A stretch of 64,000 nucleotides of DNA from an uncultured Gammaproteobacteria bacterium (GCA_913020715.1 CAJVZH010000005.1:24305-88304); one strand, 5' to 3'. Counted from the stretch's first letter, positions 33,245 to 44,304 are shown. Notes: generated from the letters alone by a model not told the origin. Numbers and translations are program-made.

Positions 33245-33568
33245 TTAAACACAGCCCGTTGGCTTTGGTAGGCCGGCAAATCGGCAACCTTGCTTAGCAG
33301 GACCGTAAGGAAACAGCGAATACAAATAGCGAGAATTGCCTTTATCGTTGCCCAATTTCTTAGCAATTGCCTTGGTTAAAACACGAACAGCCGGAGCAAA
33401 GTCGTACTCTTCGAAGTAATCCTTAAGGAAATTAATAACCTCCCAATGCTCTAGCGTTAGCTCAATATCATCCTCTGCCGCCATTGCCAGCGCAATTTCT
33501 TTGCTCCAGTCCCCTATGTTTATTAGGTAACCCTCTTCGTCTACTTCAGCGCCAAGTATTGCAGCCAT
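33245..33568 (-). CDS. dsrC: DsrC/TusE family sulfur carrier protein, DsrC type
   Basis: 107 aa; C-terminal arm KQGCRFAGLPKPTGCV with both conserved Cys spaced CX10C. Confidence 0.93.
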   Translation of the reverse strand: MAAILGAEVDEEGYLINIGDWSKEIALAMAAEDDIELTLEHWEVINFLKDYFEEYDFAPAVRVLTKAIAKKLGNDKGNSRYLYSLFPYGPAKQGCRFAGLPKPTGCV

Positions 33569-33722
33569 TATCTTCTGTTTCTCTTTGTTGGTTAATAAAG
33601 GTTAATCATATCAAATGCATGAGAGACGCGCCAAAGCGTTGTCGTTCATAACGATTAATTTTACTGATGTGGAGCTTGCAGGGGAACTAAATTACACCCC
33701 AATAGTGAGGAACTGGAGTTGG

Positions 33723-35159
33723 CTAGTTGGCTAGATAAGCATCAACACTTTTGGCAACGCCACGGCCTTCGTTAATCGCCCAAACAACCAATGATTGACC
33801 TCGTCTACAATCACCTGCAGTAAAGATGCCTAATTTTGAAGTACTAAACTCCCCGTGTTCAGCTTTGTAATTGCCACGCCCATCAAGTTCAATTGCGGCA
33901 TCATCACTAAGGTAATGCTCAGGGGAAACAAAACCCATCGACAGCAACACCAATTGCGTATCCCAAGTTCTCTCAGTGCCGGCAATTTCATTCAGCTGAC
34001 CATTTTCAAACACTACATTGACGGTATTAATACCACTGACATGACCATCACTATCCTTAATGAATGACTTGGTTAGCAGTTGATACTGTCTTGGATCCTT
34101 GCCAAAAACAGCGGTCGCTTCTTCATGGCCATAATCCACACGATAAATCAGCGGCCACTCCGGCCAAGGATTTTGATCTGCTCTGCCAGTAGGTGGTTGA
34201 CTCATTAATTCAAAATTAACAATCGATTTTGCGCCTTGTCTGAGTGATGTGCCAATACAGTCTGTACCCGTATCGCCACCACCGATGACAATTACATCTT
34301 TACCTTTTGCAGAAAACTCGCCCTCATCAGTATGACCGTGATCGAGCAAACTCTTGTAATTTGCCGTTAAGTAACTCATTGCTGGGTAAATACCCTTTGC
34401 ATCACGGTTATCAGCCGGTAAATCACGCGCCTTGGTTGCGCCTGTCGTAAAGACAACGGCGTCAAACTGCTCTTGCAATTCAGAGACACCAATATCTTTA
34501 CCAATATCGGTACTGGTGATAAATTCAATTCCTTCGGCTCTGAGTATATCGACACGACGGTTAACCACATCTTTGCCTAATTTCATATTGGGGATGCCGT
34601 ACATCAACAAACCACCAATTCGATCACTACGTTCATAAACCGTTACTGAATGACCCATCTGATTTAGCTCATCAGCCGCTGCAAGCCCTGCAGGACCTGA
34701 ACCAACAACCGCAACTGATTTGTCTGAGCGGCTGGACACTTCCCTAGGAACAATCCAGCCCTCTTCAAAGCCTTTATCAACGATTGATTGCTCAATATTT
34801 TTAATCGTTACCGCGGGATCATTAATACCCAAAACACACGAACCTTCACAAGGTGCTGGGCATACTCGGCCGGTAAATTCTGGGAAATTATTTGTTTTAT
34901 GTAACCGCTCAAGAGCTTCACGCCATTGGTCGGTATAAATTAGGTGGTTCCACTCTGGAATGAGGTTGTCAATTGGACAGCCATCGGCAGATTGGCAAAA
35001 AGGTACGCCGCAATCCATGCATCGTGAGCCTTGCTGTTGAAGGTGGTCAATATCATGGGTGCCAGAGAAAATTTCATCGAAGTCGTTGATGCGAATTTCT
35101 ACATCACGATACGATTCCACTTCTCGATCAAACTCCATAAAACCTGTTGCCTTGCCCAT
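33723..35159 (-). CDS. gltD: glutamate synthase small subunit (NADPH)
   Basis: 478 aa; [49 protein letters not shown]. Confidence 0.92.
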   Translation of the reverse strand: MGKATGFMEFDREVESYRDVEIRINDFDEIFSGTHDIDHLQQQGSRCMDCGVPFCQSADGCPIDNLIPEWNHLIYTDQWREALERLHKTNNFPEFTGRVCPAPCEGSCVLGINDPAVTIKNIEQSIVDKGFEEGWIVPREVSSRSDKSVAVVGSGPAGLAAADELNQMGHSVTVYERSDRIGGLLMYGIPNMKLGKDVVNRRVDILRAEGIEFITSTDIGKDIGVSELQEQFDAVVFTTGATKARDLPADNRDAKGIYPAMSYLTANYKSLLDHGHTDEGEFSAKGKDVIVIGGGDTGTDCIGTSLRQGAKSIVNFELMSQPPTGRADQNPWPEWPLIYRVDYGHEEATAVFGKDPRQYQLLTKSFIKDSDGHVSGINTVNVVFENGQLNEIAGTERTWDTQLVLLSMGFVSPEHYLSDDAAIELDGRGNYKAEHGEFSTSKLGIFTAGDCRRGQSLVVWAINEGRGVAKSVDAYLAN

Positions 35160-35280
35160 TACTATTTCTTTATATTCCGCACAACCTTAGATTATGCCAC
35201 AATCTGCGCCAATGCTTGGCGCAATACATCACCATAAGGAATCAACAATCATAATATGAAAGTACGATTGTAAAGAAAAT

Positions 35281-35943
35281 CTACATATTTTCAGGCTGTG
35301 CTTTAATAAAAGCAGGAAGTTGATTGCACCTCTGTGCAATCTGTACAATCTTTGGGTAGGTCGACAAATCACAGTCAAATCGCTTGGCATTATACACTTG
35401 TGGCACAAGGCAAATATCGGCTAAAGTGGGTTGGTTTTGATGACAAAAATTCTCCGTTTCACTCTCGCTTAAGCGCTTTTCTAACGCGTCAAACCCTAAT
35501 GCTATCCAATGCCTGTACCACGCCAGTTTTGCCTCTTTATCTACCAACAATTCATCTTTTAAATACTTAAGCACTCGCAAATTATTAAGTGGATGAATAT
35601 CACTGCTAATCAGCTGCGACAGAGAGCGAATGCGCGCCTTTGCCAAGGCGTCTTGATGCAAAATTGTTGGTGTGGGTTTTAGCTCCTCTAAATGCTCACA
35701 AATCGCCAGCGATTGCGTTAACACAACATCACTTTTACCTGCCTCTCTGATAAGTAATGTCGGCACCAAGCCTTGAGGATTGAGCGCCTTGTATCCATCA
35801 GAAGCCTCTTCTGATTCCAGCAAATTAACACGCTTGCTTTGGTATTGAAGCTGCTTGAGATTGAGCGCAATACGCACTCGATAGGCCGCAGACGATCGAT
35901 GATAATCGAATAAAGTAAGTGCAGCTTGCTCAGTATTCTTCAT
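35281..35943 (-). CDS. maiA: maleylacetoacetate isomerase (zeta-class GST)
   Basis: LFDYHRSSAAYRVRIALNLK; ALNPQGLVPTLL; start overlaps the fahA stop. Confidence 0.93.
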   Translation of the reverse strand: MKNTEQAALTLFDYHRSSAAYRVRIALNLKQLQYQSKRVNLLESEEASDGYKALNPQGLVPTLLIREAGKSDVVLTQSLAICEHLEELKPTPTILHQDALAKARIRSLSQLISSDIHPLNNLRVLKYLKDELLVDKEAKLAWYRHWIALGFDALEKRLSESETENFCHQNQPTLADICLVPQVYNAKRFDCDLSTYPKIVQIAQRCNQLPAFIKAQPENM

Positions 35944-37271
35944 TAGTTATTGACTGACAATAAAGTGCCAACAACCTCGCCAAAACCAATACGTGGTCGC
36001 TGACTATCGATCGCTTCACACCAGCCTTTCATTATTATTGTATCACCATCTTCCAAGAACGTACGAACTTCGCCATTATCAAACGTAATTGGATTTTTGC
36101 CACCACTAGTGAGCTCTATGAGAGCACCAGCTTCGCTGATATCGGGGCCTGATTGCGTGCCAGAGCCTAGTAGGTCGCCTGAACGCATATTGCAACCACC
36201 CACGCTGTGATGGGCAAGCATTTGCGACACCGTCCAATAAGAATGCTTAAAGTTACTTCTCGACAATCTCTGTGGCGCTTGGCCATTATCACGCATTGTT
36301 TGCGTTTCAATGAGCACTTCCAGCTCAACATCAAAACCGCCTTGCGCTCTATTTTTATCCGACTCCAAGTACGATACAGGTTGCGGATGACTGTCTTCTC
36401 GGTGCCACGGCGCCCGATAAGGCGCTAAAGCCTGCGTAGTGACAATCCAAGGGGATATAGTGGTAGCAAAGTTTTTTGATAAAAACGGCCCCAATGGCTG
36501 GTACTCCCAAGCCTGAATGTCTCTTGCCGACCAATCATTAAGCAGGCAAAGGCCAAACATATGATCGTCTGTGTCATCAATTGAGATGCGCTCACCAATA
36601 TCATTGCCCTTGCCAACAAAAATACCCACTTCTAGCTCGTAATCCAGTCTCTTGGCCGCACCAAAACTAGGTTCAGCGGCATCTGGCGCTTTTGTTTGGC
36701 CCATCGGTCTAGCAAACGTTTGGCCAGAAACATCGATAGACGAACTCCTGCCATGATAGCCAATTGGCAGCCATTGATAATTTGGCAACAGCGGATTGTC
36801 CGGGCGAAACAATTTACCAATATTGGTGGCGTGATGAATCGAAGTGTAAAAATCGGTGTAGTCACCAATTTGTGCTGGCAACTTGTATTCAGCAAGTCTC
36901 TGCGAAATTAAACAAGTGGAAAGTTGTTTTTCCAACGCACTGCCTTTTGTTAGGCCATCCGACAACACCAGTCTTAATTCAGACCAGGCATCGACGCCCA
37001 TAGACATAAATTTATTTAAACTATTTTGAGCGCAGGCTTTAAGGCTTTTTTGTGTTGAGGTATTAAACAGCTTGCACTTCTCCAACTGTGCTAAATCCAC
37101 GATTTCATCGCCAATAGCAACACCAACGCGAAAAACTTCTTTACTCTCTTTGCGCTTAAACACAGCAAAAGGTAAGTTTTGAATGGGGAAATCAGCATGG
37201 CTGTTGGCTGAGTTCACCCAGCTTTGTCGGTTAACGTCATGGGTGGAATTTAAGTTTGTATTTTGTATCAT
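35943..37271 (-). CDS. fahA: fumarylacetoacetase
   Basis: DYTDFYTSIHHATNIGKLFRPDNPLLPNY; LLNDWSARDIQAWEYQPLGPFLSKNF. Confidence 0.96.
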   Translation of the reverse strand: MIQNTNLNSTHDVNRQSWVNSANSHADFPIQNLPFAVFKRKESKEVFRVGVAIGDEIVDLAQLEKCKLFNTSTQKSLKACAQNSLNKFMSMGVDAWSELRLVLSDGLTKGSALEKQLSTCLISQRLAEYKLPAQIGDYTDFYTSIHHATNIGKLFRPDNPLLPNYQWLPIGYHGRSSSIDVSGQTFARPMGQTKAPDAAEPSFGAAKRLDYELEVGIFVGKGNDIGERISIDDTDDHMFGLCLLNDWSARDIQAWEYQPLGPFLSKNFATTISPWIVTTQALAPYRAPWHREDSHPQPVSYLESDKNRAQGGFDVELEVLIETQTMRDNGQAPQRLSRSNFKHSYWTVSQMLAHHSVGGCNMRSGDLLGSGTQSGPDISEAGALIELTSGGKNPITFDNGEVRTFLEDGDTIIMKGWCEAIDSQRPRIGFGEVVGTLLSVNN

Positions 37272-37282
37272 AATTTCTCTTA

Positions 37283-38596
37283 TTATTTAGTGTTTTTAGC
37301 ATCGAAATGGCTTTTTAGACCATGCCATACTTGGTGATAGTTCGTTTGTCTAAGTGGGCTTTTAAGGGCTTTCTTGCTAACTGAATACGTCAAATTACTC
37401 TCAAACATAAAAGCCATCGTCTTATCAAGGTACTCTGGCTCCAAGTCTTTATTAATAGCCCTCTCAAAAGTCATTGCGTCTGGGCCGTGCACACTCATAG
37501 TGTTGTGCAAGCTGGCGCCACCCGGTACAAAACCCTCGGCTTTGGCATCGTAGGCGCCTTCAATCAATCCCATAAACTCACTCATGATATTGCGATGGAA
37601 CCAAGGTGGGCGGAAAGTATCTTCAGTCACCATCCAACGTGGTGGAAAGATAGCAAAATCGCAATTAGCCACACCCGATCTCGAAGAAGGCGAGCTAAGC
37701 ACAGTAAAAATAGAAGGATCGCAGTGATCAAAGCTAACACTATTAATAGTATTAAAACGACTGAGATCGTATTTATATGGGGCGTAGTTGCCATGCCAAG
37801 CAACAACATTAAAAGGCGAGTGATCCAGAGCTGAGTGCCACAACTGACCACCAAATTTGTTCAATAATGCAAACTCACCGATAGTGTCTTCATAACTCGC
37901 AACAGGAGTTAAAAAGTCTCTAGCACTGGCAAGACCATTGGCACCAATAGGGCCTAGATTCGGAAGCTCAAAAGGGGCGCCGTAGTTTTCACAAACATAG
38001 CCTCTAGCAAACTTATCAGAGTCTTTTAACGCCACTTGAAACTTCAACCCTCTAGGGACGACACAAATCTCTTTTGGTGTAACATCCAGCGTGCCCATCT
38101 CTGTACAAATGCAAAGCAAACCCTGTTGTGGCACGATTAGCATTTCACCATCAGAGTTATAAAAATAACCTTCCATATCGCTATTGGCAGCGTATGAATA
38201 GATACCAACACCCATTTGAGGACCGACAGAGCCGTTGCCACAAATTGCAAAAAGGCCTTCGATAAAATCCGTTTTAGTCGATGGTTCACTTTGTGGATCC
38301 CAGCGCATTTGGTTAGGACTACTAATCACATCCTCGGCTGAGAGTGACAGGCCTTCATGAGACACAGGCACAAAATCCTCTGTTATGACGCTCGGGCGAA
38401 TGCGGTACAGCCAAGAGCGCCTATTGCTCTCCCTTGGAGCGGTAAAAGCACTACCAGAAAACTGCTCAGCATAAAGGCCGTAAGCACACTTTTGCGGTGA
38501 ATTTCGCCCAACAGGTAACGCACCCGCTAAGACCTCGGTCTCGAAGTGATTGCCAAAACCACTTTGGTATTGTCGATTATCCGTTTGCAAATTCAT
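37283..38596 (-). CDS. hmgA: homogentisate 1,2-dioxygenase
   Basis: [59 protein letters not shown]. Confidence 0.97.
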   Translation of the reverse strand: MNLQTDNRQYQSGFGNHFETEVLAGALPVGRNSPQKCAYGLYAEQFSGSAFTAPRESNRRSWLYRIRPSVITEDFVPVSHEGLSLSAEDVISSPNQMRWDPQSEPSTKTDFIEGLFAICGNGSVGPQMGVGIYSYAANSDMEGYFYNSDGEMLIVPQQGLLCICTEMGTLDVTPKEICVVPRGLKFQVALKDSDKFARGYVCENYGAPFELPNLGPIGANGLASARDFLTPVASYEDTIGEFALLNKFGGQLWHSALDHSPFNVVAWHGNYAPYKYDLSRFNTINSVSFDHCDPSIFTVLSSPSSRSGVANCDFAIFPPRWMVTEDTFRPPWFHRNIMSEFMGLIEGAYDAKAEGFVPGGASLHNTMSVHGPDAMTFERAINKDLEPEYLDKTMAFMFESNLTYSVSKKALKSPLRQTNYHQVWHGLKSHFDAKNTK

Positions 38597-38615
38597 ATCA
38601 AATCCTTAGTCAATT

Positions 38616-39680
38616 TTAGATGACGCCACGTTCTTTTTGATCTTGTTCGATGGAATCAAACAAGGCCTGGAAGTTGCCCTCACCAAAGCCCTCATTGCCT
38701 TTTCTCTGAATAATCTCAAAGAACAATGGACCAATCACGGTATCAGTAAAAATTTGCAGTAACTTATCTTCCTCACCAACTTTGTCAATCGCCTCACCGT
38801 CAATCAATATTTGATTTTTCTTCAAACGGGCCACATCTTCACCGTGATGAGGTAATCGCCTATCAATACAATCAAAATAGGAATCTGGCGTTGACATAAA
38901 ACTCATGCCATCAGCACGAAGCGATTCAACCGTCTGGTAAATATCATCGCTGCCCAGTGCAATATGCTGAATACCTTCGCCATTATGAATACTTAAATAC
39001 TCTGCAATTTGACTTTTGTCGTCAGACGACTCATTAATAGGAATACGAATTTTTCCACATGGACTGGTCAATGCACGCGACTTAAGACTAGTAAGTTTGC
39101 CCTTAATATCAAAATAACGAATCTCTTTAAAGTTAAATAAATCACTATAAAAACTAGCCCATTTATCCATATTGCCACGCTCAACATTGTGCGTAAGGTG
39201 GTCAATATAAGTCAAGCCTTGGCCGATAGGATGCTGATCAACACCGGCAATTGGGACAAAATCAATATCGTAAATATTAATTTCTTTGTAACGATCCACT
39301 AAATACAGCAGTGAGTCGCCAATGCCACGGATTGCAGGGATTTGCAATTCCATCGGGCCAGCGCCAGAGTCAATAATTTCAACGCCTTTTTTCTTTAACT
39401 CACTAACGGCAAAATTTGCGTCCTCTACGCGAAACGCCATAGCGTTAGCGCTAGGGCCATGTGTCGAGTAGAACTCATGACTCTGACCTTGAGCTTCATT
39501 GTTAAGAATAAAGTTAATGTCACCCTGACGATAAAGAGTAACGTTCTTGCTTCTATGCCTAGCAATCGCCACAAAGCCAAGCTGAGTAAATAATTCTGCC
39601 AATTGTTCGGGCTTGTTTGAAGCGTACTCAACAAATTCAAAGCCATCTGTTTTTAGCGGGTTTTCCCATGTTTTAATCAT
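38616..39680 (-). CDS. hppD: 4-hydroxyphenylpyruvate dioxygenase
   Basis: YIDHLTHNV; EGIQHIALGSDDI; FFEIIQRKGNEGFGEGNFQALF. Confidence 0.96.
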   Translation of the reverse strand: MIKTWENPLKTDGFEFVEYASNKPEQLAELFTQLGFVAIARHRSKNVTLYRQGDINFILNNEAQGQSHEFYSTHGPSANAMAFRVEDANFAVSELKKKGVEIIDSGAGPMELQIPAIRGIGDSLLYLVDRYKEINIYDIDFVPIAGVDQHPIGQGLTYIDHLTHNVERGNMDKWASFYSDLFNFKEIRYFDIKGKLTSLKSRALTSPCGKIRIPINESSDDKSQIAEYLSIHNGEGIQHIALGSDDIYQTVESLRADGMSFMSTPDSYFDCIDRRLPHHGEDVARLKKNQILIDGEAIDKVGEEDKLLQIFTDTVIGPLFFEIIQRKGNEGFGEGNFQALFDSIEQDQKERGVI

Positions 39681-39713
39681 TGTCTCTTCTCCTAATAATT
39701 TTACAGAACCTTA

Positions 39714-40493
39714 TTAATTCATTGCAAAGAGCGGCTCTTCCATGCCCATCTCTTGTACCGTTTTAATCGCCAACTTTACCTCGGATAAAGTCAGATCAAA
39801 TAATTGGTCAAACGATTCAATCACAAAGTAAATCGGTTGATAAATGTCAATACGGTAAGGTGTTCTGAAAACTTCTAATAAATCGAATTCCTTGACAATT
39901 GGTTTGCCGCTTAAAGCGTATTGCAACTCCCCGATTGAGGACACTAGGCCGGCGCCATAAGCACGATTACCGTGAGCCGTTTTAATTAAACCAAACTCAA
40001 CAGTGAACCAATACAATCTTGCCAACATCACTCTTTCTTCGTCTGTTGCACCCACTCCAGCCAAGCCGTAGGTGTGGGTAAAGTGCGCAAACTGAGCGTC
40101 GCTCAATAAAGGAGTATGGCCAAACACTTCATGAAAAATATCGGGTTCTTGCAAATAATCAAGCCCTTCCGCCCGTCTAATAAAACTGGCAACAGGAAAT
40201 TGCTTATTAGCCAGTAAATTAAAAAAACGATCAAAACTAATTATTGCCGACACCGGTGTCACCGACCAGCCAGAGCTGTGATGAATTTTTTCACTTACTT
40301 CATCACACTGAGGAATGCGATCACTTGGAAACGACATCTGTTCCAAGGCGCCAATATAAGAATCACAGGCAGCATTCTTTAGCGCAGGCGTTTGTCGCTC
40401 AATCAATGCTTGCCAAACTTTGTGTTCTTTGGCTGTGTAATGTATCTTGCCAAACTCATCTGAAGTTTTTGCAAGGTAAGTTGTCATCTTCAT
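39714..40493 (-). CDS. phhA: phenylalanine 4-monooxygenase
   Basis: LQEPDIFHEVFGHTPLLSD iron ligands; RLYWFTVEFGLI. Confidence 0.95.
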   Translation of the reverse strand: MKMTTYLAKTSDEFGKIHYTAKEHKVWQALIERQTPALKNAACDSYIGALEQMSFPSDRIPQCDEVSEKIHHSSGWSVTPVSAIISFDRFFNLLANKQFPVASFIRRAEGLDYLQEPDIFHEVFGHTPLLSDAQFAHFTHTYGLAGVGATDEERVMLARLYWFTVEFGLIKTAHGNRAYGAGLVSSIGELQYALSGKPIVKEFDLLEVFRTPYRIDIYQPIYFVIESFDQLFDLTLSEVKLAIKTVQEMGMEEPLFAMN

Positions 40494-40657
40494 GTCAACC
40501 CTTGTTATTTGTATAGTATTATTGTAGTAAATAAATAGAGAAGAATGTATGCGTATCGAGCCTATATTCCAGAATTAATACAGTTTTTATGCGTGTTTTC
40601 TTTATTGCATGCAGTTATTTATGCACATATTATAAAAAAGTGTATAATCGGCGCCTC

Positions 40658-41131
40658 ATGAAAACACCAGAATCCCAATTAGACGAGTTTGACATTAGAC
40701 TGCTCAATGCTCTTCAAGAAAACTCACGACTTACCAGTATCGAACTGTCTCAAGTTGTTCACTTATCACCTACACAGTGCCAAAGACGCCTAAAAAAACT
40801 TGAAGAATCTGGCATTATCTCCAATTACTCTGCCATTCTTAATCGTGAAAAAGTGGGTTTTGAAATCATTGCTATAATTAACGTTTCACTTGGCAAACAC
40901 TCACATTTCCCGGGTGAGGACTTTAAAAGACTGGTGAACACACACCCCGAAGTACTCGAATGTTGGACAATGATTGGCGAATACGACTTTATGCTAAAAG
41001 TAGTGGCAAAAAATCTGAACGACTTGACCAATTTCATGATGAAAGAATTGCTCGATATGCCTATTATTACCAATATTCGCTCTAATATTCTCCTGCAACA
41101 AATCAAGGTGACAACCGCCCTGCCGTTGTAG
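40658..41131 (+). CDS. Lrp/AsnC family transcriptional regulator, divergent from the tyrosine catabolism cluster
   Basis: start MKTPESQLDEFDIRLLNALQENSRLTSIELSQVVHLSPTQCQRRLKKLEESGII. Confidence 0.92.
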   Translation: MKTPESQLDEFDIRLLNALQENSRLTSIELSQVVHLSPTQCQRRLKKLEESGIISNYSAILNREKVGFEIIAIINVSLGKHSHFPGEDFKRLVNTHPEVLECWTMIGEYDFMLKVVAKNLNDLTNFMMKELLDMPIITNIRSNILLQQIKVTTALPL

Positions 41132-41165
41132 CCCTCTTTTCGCCAAATATATCTCCTAGCCTGTC

Positions 41166-41194
41166 TTGTGTGCAACAAAGATACTCTGTATAAT
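41166..41194 (+). promoter_or_regulatory. sigma70-type promoter for rplS
   Basis: TTGTGT (41166-41171), 17-nt spacer, TATAAT (41189-41194). Confidence 0.6.
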
Positions 41195-41226
41195 TGTCGT
41201 TTTTTCCAAATTCAATAGGTAACAGC

Positions 41227-41577
41227 GTGAATTTAATCGATCAAATTGAAAACGAGCAACTAAGATCAGACATTCCTGAGTTTTCTCCAGGTGATACAGT
41301 TATCGTACAAGTAAAAGTCCGTGAAGGCAACCGTGAAAGACTTCAGGCTTTTGAAGGTGTTGTAATCGGCAAGAAAAACCGTGGTATTGGCTCAGCATTT
41401 ACAGTGAGAAAAATCTCTCATGGCGAAGGCGTTGAAAGGGTTTTCCAAACACACTCATCATTGATTGACAGTGTGACTGTTAAGCGTTGCGGTAAAGTTC
41501 GTAAAGCAAAACTTTACTACTTACGTGGCCTTACAGGTAAAGCGGCTCGTATTACTGAGAAGCTTAAAAAGAGATAA
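41227..41577 (+). CDS. rplS: 50S ribosomal protein L19
   Basis: [63 protein letters not shown]; likely GTG start. Confidence 0.97.
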   Translation: MNLIDQIENEQLRSDIPEFSPGDTVIVQVKVREGNRERLQAFEGVVIGKKNRGIGSAFTVRKISHGEGVERVFQTHSSLIDSVTVKRCGKVRKAKLYYLRGLTGKAARITEKLKKR

Positions 41578-41592
41578 GCGAAATCTTATTTT

Positions 41593-41623
41593 AAAAATGC
41601 CAGTTTTTACTGGCATTTTTTTT
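41593..41623 (+). terminator. intrinsic terminator downstream of rplS
   Basis: aaaaatgccagt-tttt-actggcattttt plus T run. Confidence 0.9.
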
Positions 41624-41658
41624 GCCCAGCATTCGTACGTCAAGTAGAATGATTACCT

Positions 41659-42540
41659 ATGGATACGGCGTTAATCGAGCAATTTATTGATCACTACTGG
41701 CTCAGTTCTGGCGCCAGTAAAAACACCCTTTCTGCTTACCGATCTGACCTCAGTATCTTTCACAGGTGGCTTGGCAAGCAAGCGCTCTCATCTGTAGACG
41801 CAAAACGCATTCAAGACTATTTTAAAGAACGACAACAAAAAGACATGAGCGCCTCAACGCAAGCGCGCATTCTCACTTGTATGCGTCTATTCTTTCATTA
41901 TCTCCACGATAATAAACTGATTGATAACAATCCTACAGCAGAGCTTTCACACCCCAAGCAAGAGCAAAAACTGCCAGTTTTCCTAAACATCGATGAAGTC
42001 GAAAGACTGTTAGACACTCCAAGCAATTCTACGACATTTGGCAAGCGCGATAAAGCCATGCTGGAGCTTTTGTATTCTTGCGGATTAAGGGTTTCAGAGT
42101 TAATTAATCTCAGTTATCACAACATTCATATTCAAGATGAATACATTCGCATCCACGGCAAGGGAAATAAGGAAAGAATGCTGCCCATGGGTGAGATTGC
42201 GATTGATTATTTAACCGCTTACGAGAAAGAAGCAAGACCTCTGCTGCTCAAAAATGGCCAGTGTGACAGTTATTTTCTCTCTAACCGTGGCAAGGCCATG
42301 AGTCGACAAAACTTCTTCTATATCATCAAGTCTTACGCCATGCAAGCCGGCATCGAAAAACCATTATCCCCGCACTCCCTGCGCCATGCTTTTGCCACTC
42401 ATCTGGTGCAAAAAGGAGCTGATCTTCGCTCGGTGCAATTAATGCTTGGGCATAGTGATATTTCGAGCACACAACTCTATACTCACATTCAAAATGCCCA
42501 GCTTAAAGCGCAGCATGCTAAGCATCACCCAAGAGGGTAG
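41659..42540 (+). CDS. xerD: site-specific tyrosine recombinase XerD
   Basis: 293 aa; LYSCGLRVSELINL, LSPHSLRHAFATHLVQKGADLRSVQLMLGHSDISSTQLYTHI. Confidence 0.9.
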   Translation: MDTALIEQFIDHYWLSSGASKNTLSAYRSDLSIFHRWLGKQALSSVDAKRIQDYFKERQQKDMSASTQARILTCMRLFFHYLHDNKLIDNNPTAELSHPKQEQKLPVFLNIDEVERLLDTPSNSTTFGKRDKAMLELLYSCGLRVSELINLSYHNIHIQDEYIRIHGKGNKERMLPMGEIAIDYLTAYEKEARPLLLKNGQCDSYFLSNRGKAMSRQNFFYIIKSYAMQAGIEKPLSPHSLRHAFATHLVQKGADLRSVQLMLGHSDISSTQLYTHIQNAQLKAQHAKHHPRG

Positions 42541-42546
42541 TCAAAC

Positions 42547-43260
42547 TTAAGCCCTGTCAATACAGAGGCTTAACTTTTGAGCACCATCCTTGTCAAAATT
42601 GCTCGGATCCAACCAAGCTTGATAAGCTGCCTTGATTTGTGGCCAATCTTTATCAATTACGGCGTACCAAGTGGTGTCGCGGTTGCGACCTTTGTACATG
42701 GTTGCTTGACGCCACAAACCTTCAAATTTAAAGCCAAATCTTTCAGCAGCACTTTTTGATGGTGCATTTAGTGCGTCACATTTCCATTCATAGCGCCTGT
42801 AACCTAACTCGTCAAAGACTCTAGCCATCATCAAATACATCGCCTCAGTTGCCATTGGTGTTCTTTGCATTTTTGGCGAAAAATGAATATGTCCCACTTC
42901 GATAGCACCTACTTCAGGCGTTATTCGAAGATAGCTCGCCATGCCAACAAGCTCATTATTACTTTGATTAATGACAGCGTAAAAAAGAGGGTCATTTCCC
43001 ATGCAAGCTTGTTCAAGCCAATTAGTAAAACTTGCTAAATTCTCAAACGGGCCGTACGGTAAATACGTCCAGTTATGATTGTTACTGTCTTCTGCAAAAG
43101 CTTCAAAAAGACTTTTGCCATGTTTGGCAATATCGAGCGGAACCAATCGGCAATAAAAGCCTTGCATCACTTTGCGAGGTGGTGGTTGACAAGGCCGCCA
43201 ATTATCAATGTTTAGTCCAATGGGTTGACCAAGGTTGTTATCTTGACTTTCGATTGGCAT
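42547..43260 (-). CDS. GNAT family N-acetyltransferase (RimL-like)
   Basis: RYEWKCDALNAPSKSAAERFGFKFEG motif. Confidence 0.85.
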   Translation of the reverse strand: MPIESQDNNLGQPIGLNIDNWRPCQPPPRKVMQGFYCRLVPLDIAKHGKSLFEAFAEDSNNHNWTYLPYGPFENLASFTNWLEQACMGNDPLFYAVINQSNNELVGMASYLRITPEVGAIEVGHIHFSPKMQRTPMATEAMYLMMARVFDELGYRRYEWKCDALNAPSKSAAERFGFKFEGLWRQATMYKGRNRDTTWYAVIDKDWPQIKAAYQAWLDPSNFDKDGAQKLSLCIDRA

Positions 43261-43280
43261 AACTCAACTCCTAATTTAGG

Positions 43281-43691
43281 TTAACGATAAGACAACATCA
43301 ACTCTGCCATAATAAAAAACATCGGCAAGGCGATAGCAGAAATAACCGCCCAGAAACTGATATAAGCCCTGGGGCTGATTTTGAACGGCTCGCCTGAAAA
43401 TGGCGACTCTGGCTCAGAGACCGCCTCGCCCGGCCTAAGTACTTTGGGAAAAAGAAAGCGATTCTCCCAAAGCTCCCAATATAGCGTAAAGCCAATCATG
43501 GATAAAACTAGGGTTGCCGACTGAGGCCTTGTCCAGAATGTTTCGTAATAAAAAACGAAAATCAACACACTGCAAATTGATGACAGTATTTGCCCAGGAA
43601 TGTAATAAGACGGTCTTATTTTATAAAGCGTCAGTGCAAATGCGCAACTCAATGCGATTAACACGCAGTATGCAATTGCCCAGAATGGCAT
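43281..43691 (-). CDS. hypothetical membrane protein
   Basis: 136 aa with 4 predicted hydrophobic segments. Confidence 0.55.
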   Translation of the reverse strand: MPFWAIAYCVLIALSCAFALTLYKIRPSYYIPGQILSSICSVLIFVFYYETFWTRPQSATLVLSMIGFTLYWELWENRFLFPKVLRPGEAVSEPESPFSGEPFKISPRAYISFWAVISAIALPMFFIMAELMLSYR

Positions 43692-43709
43692 AAGGAACTC
43701 TCCTAGTAT

Positions 43710-44153
43710 TTAGCCCGTAGGCATTTGATAAGTGACAAAATCAATGGTGTTTGAAATCTTATCATAAAGCGCTCGCGCACGATGATTATCGCTTGCCGTT
43801 ATCCAGCGCATAAATGGCCAGCCCCTGTCTGCAGCAATAGCTTTTAACTCCTTAAACAGCGCCTGAACTGCGCCACTTCCACGCGCATCAGGATGGACAT
43901 ACAAGTCGTCCAGAAACCCGACCATTGCGCCTCTCAGTGGCGAGGGCATTTGTCGATAGTGCATAAAGCCAACCAATCTGCCCGACTCATCCTTAACACC
44001 AATGGCGTAAAAATTCTCATGCTCGTCAATAATCCACGACCAAACTGTGTCGAGAGTTTTTTGATCCATGGGCGTCTGATAAAAATCAGCATAACCACGG
44101 TACAGATTCTGCCAATCATTGCGGTCACTCTCGCTAATTCTTTCAACTTTCAT
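43710..44153 (-). CDS. GNAT family N-acetyltransferase
   Basis: FLDDLYVHPDARGSGAVQALFKEL acetyl-CoA-binding motif. Confidence 0.85.
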   Translation of the reverse strand: MKVERISESDRNDWQNLYRGYADFYQTPMDQKTLDTVWSWIIDEHENFYAIGVKDESGRLVGFMHYRQMPSPLRGAMVGFLDDLYVHPDARGSGAVQALFKELKAIAADRGWPFMRWITASDNHRARALYDKISNTIDFVTYQMPTG

Positions 44154-44304
44154 AGGAATGCAAAGCCCTTTCTAAGAAAATGTTGAGTATAGTGGATTCT
44201 AGAGTGCTCGTTATAGATTCGTATTTTTCAATATTATTAAATAAAAATATTGAAAAACATCGTTTTATTGCAAATATCGTTATATATATTGCTAAAAATA
44301 ACGA

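Noticed and set aside
33172-33366. 64 aa minus-strand ORF in the dsrC-dsrM spacer
   Set aside because: Out of frame with dsrC and runs through the perfect palindrome; shadow ORF
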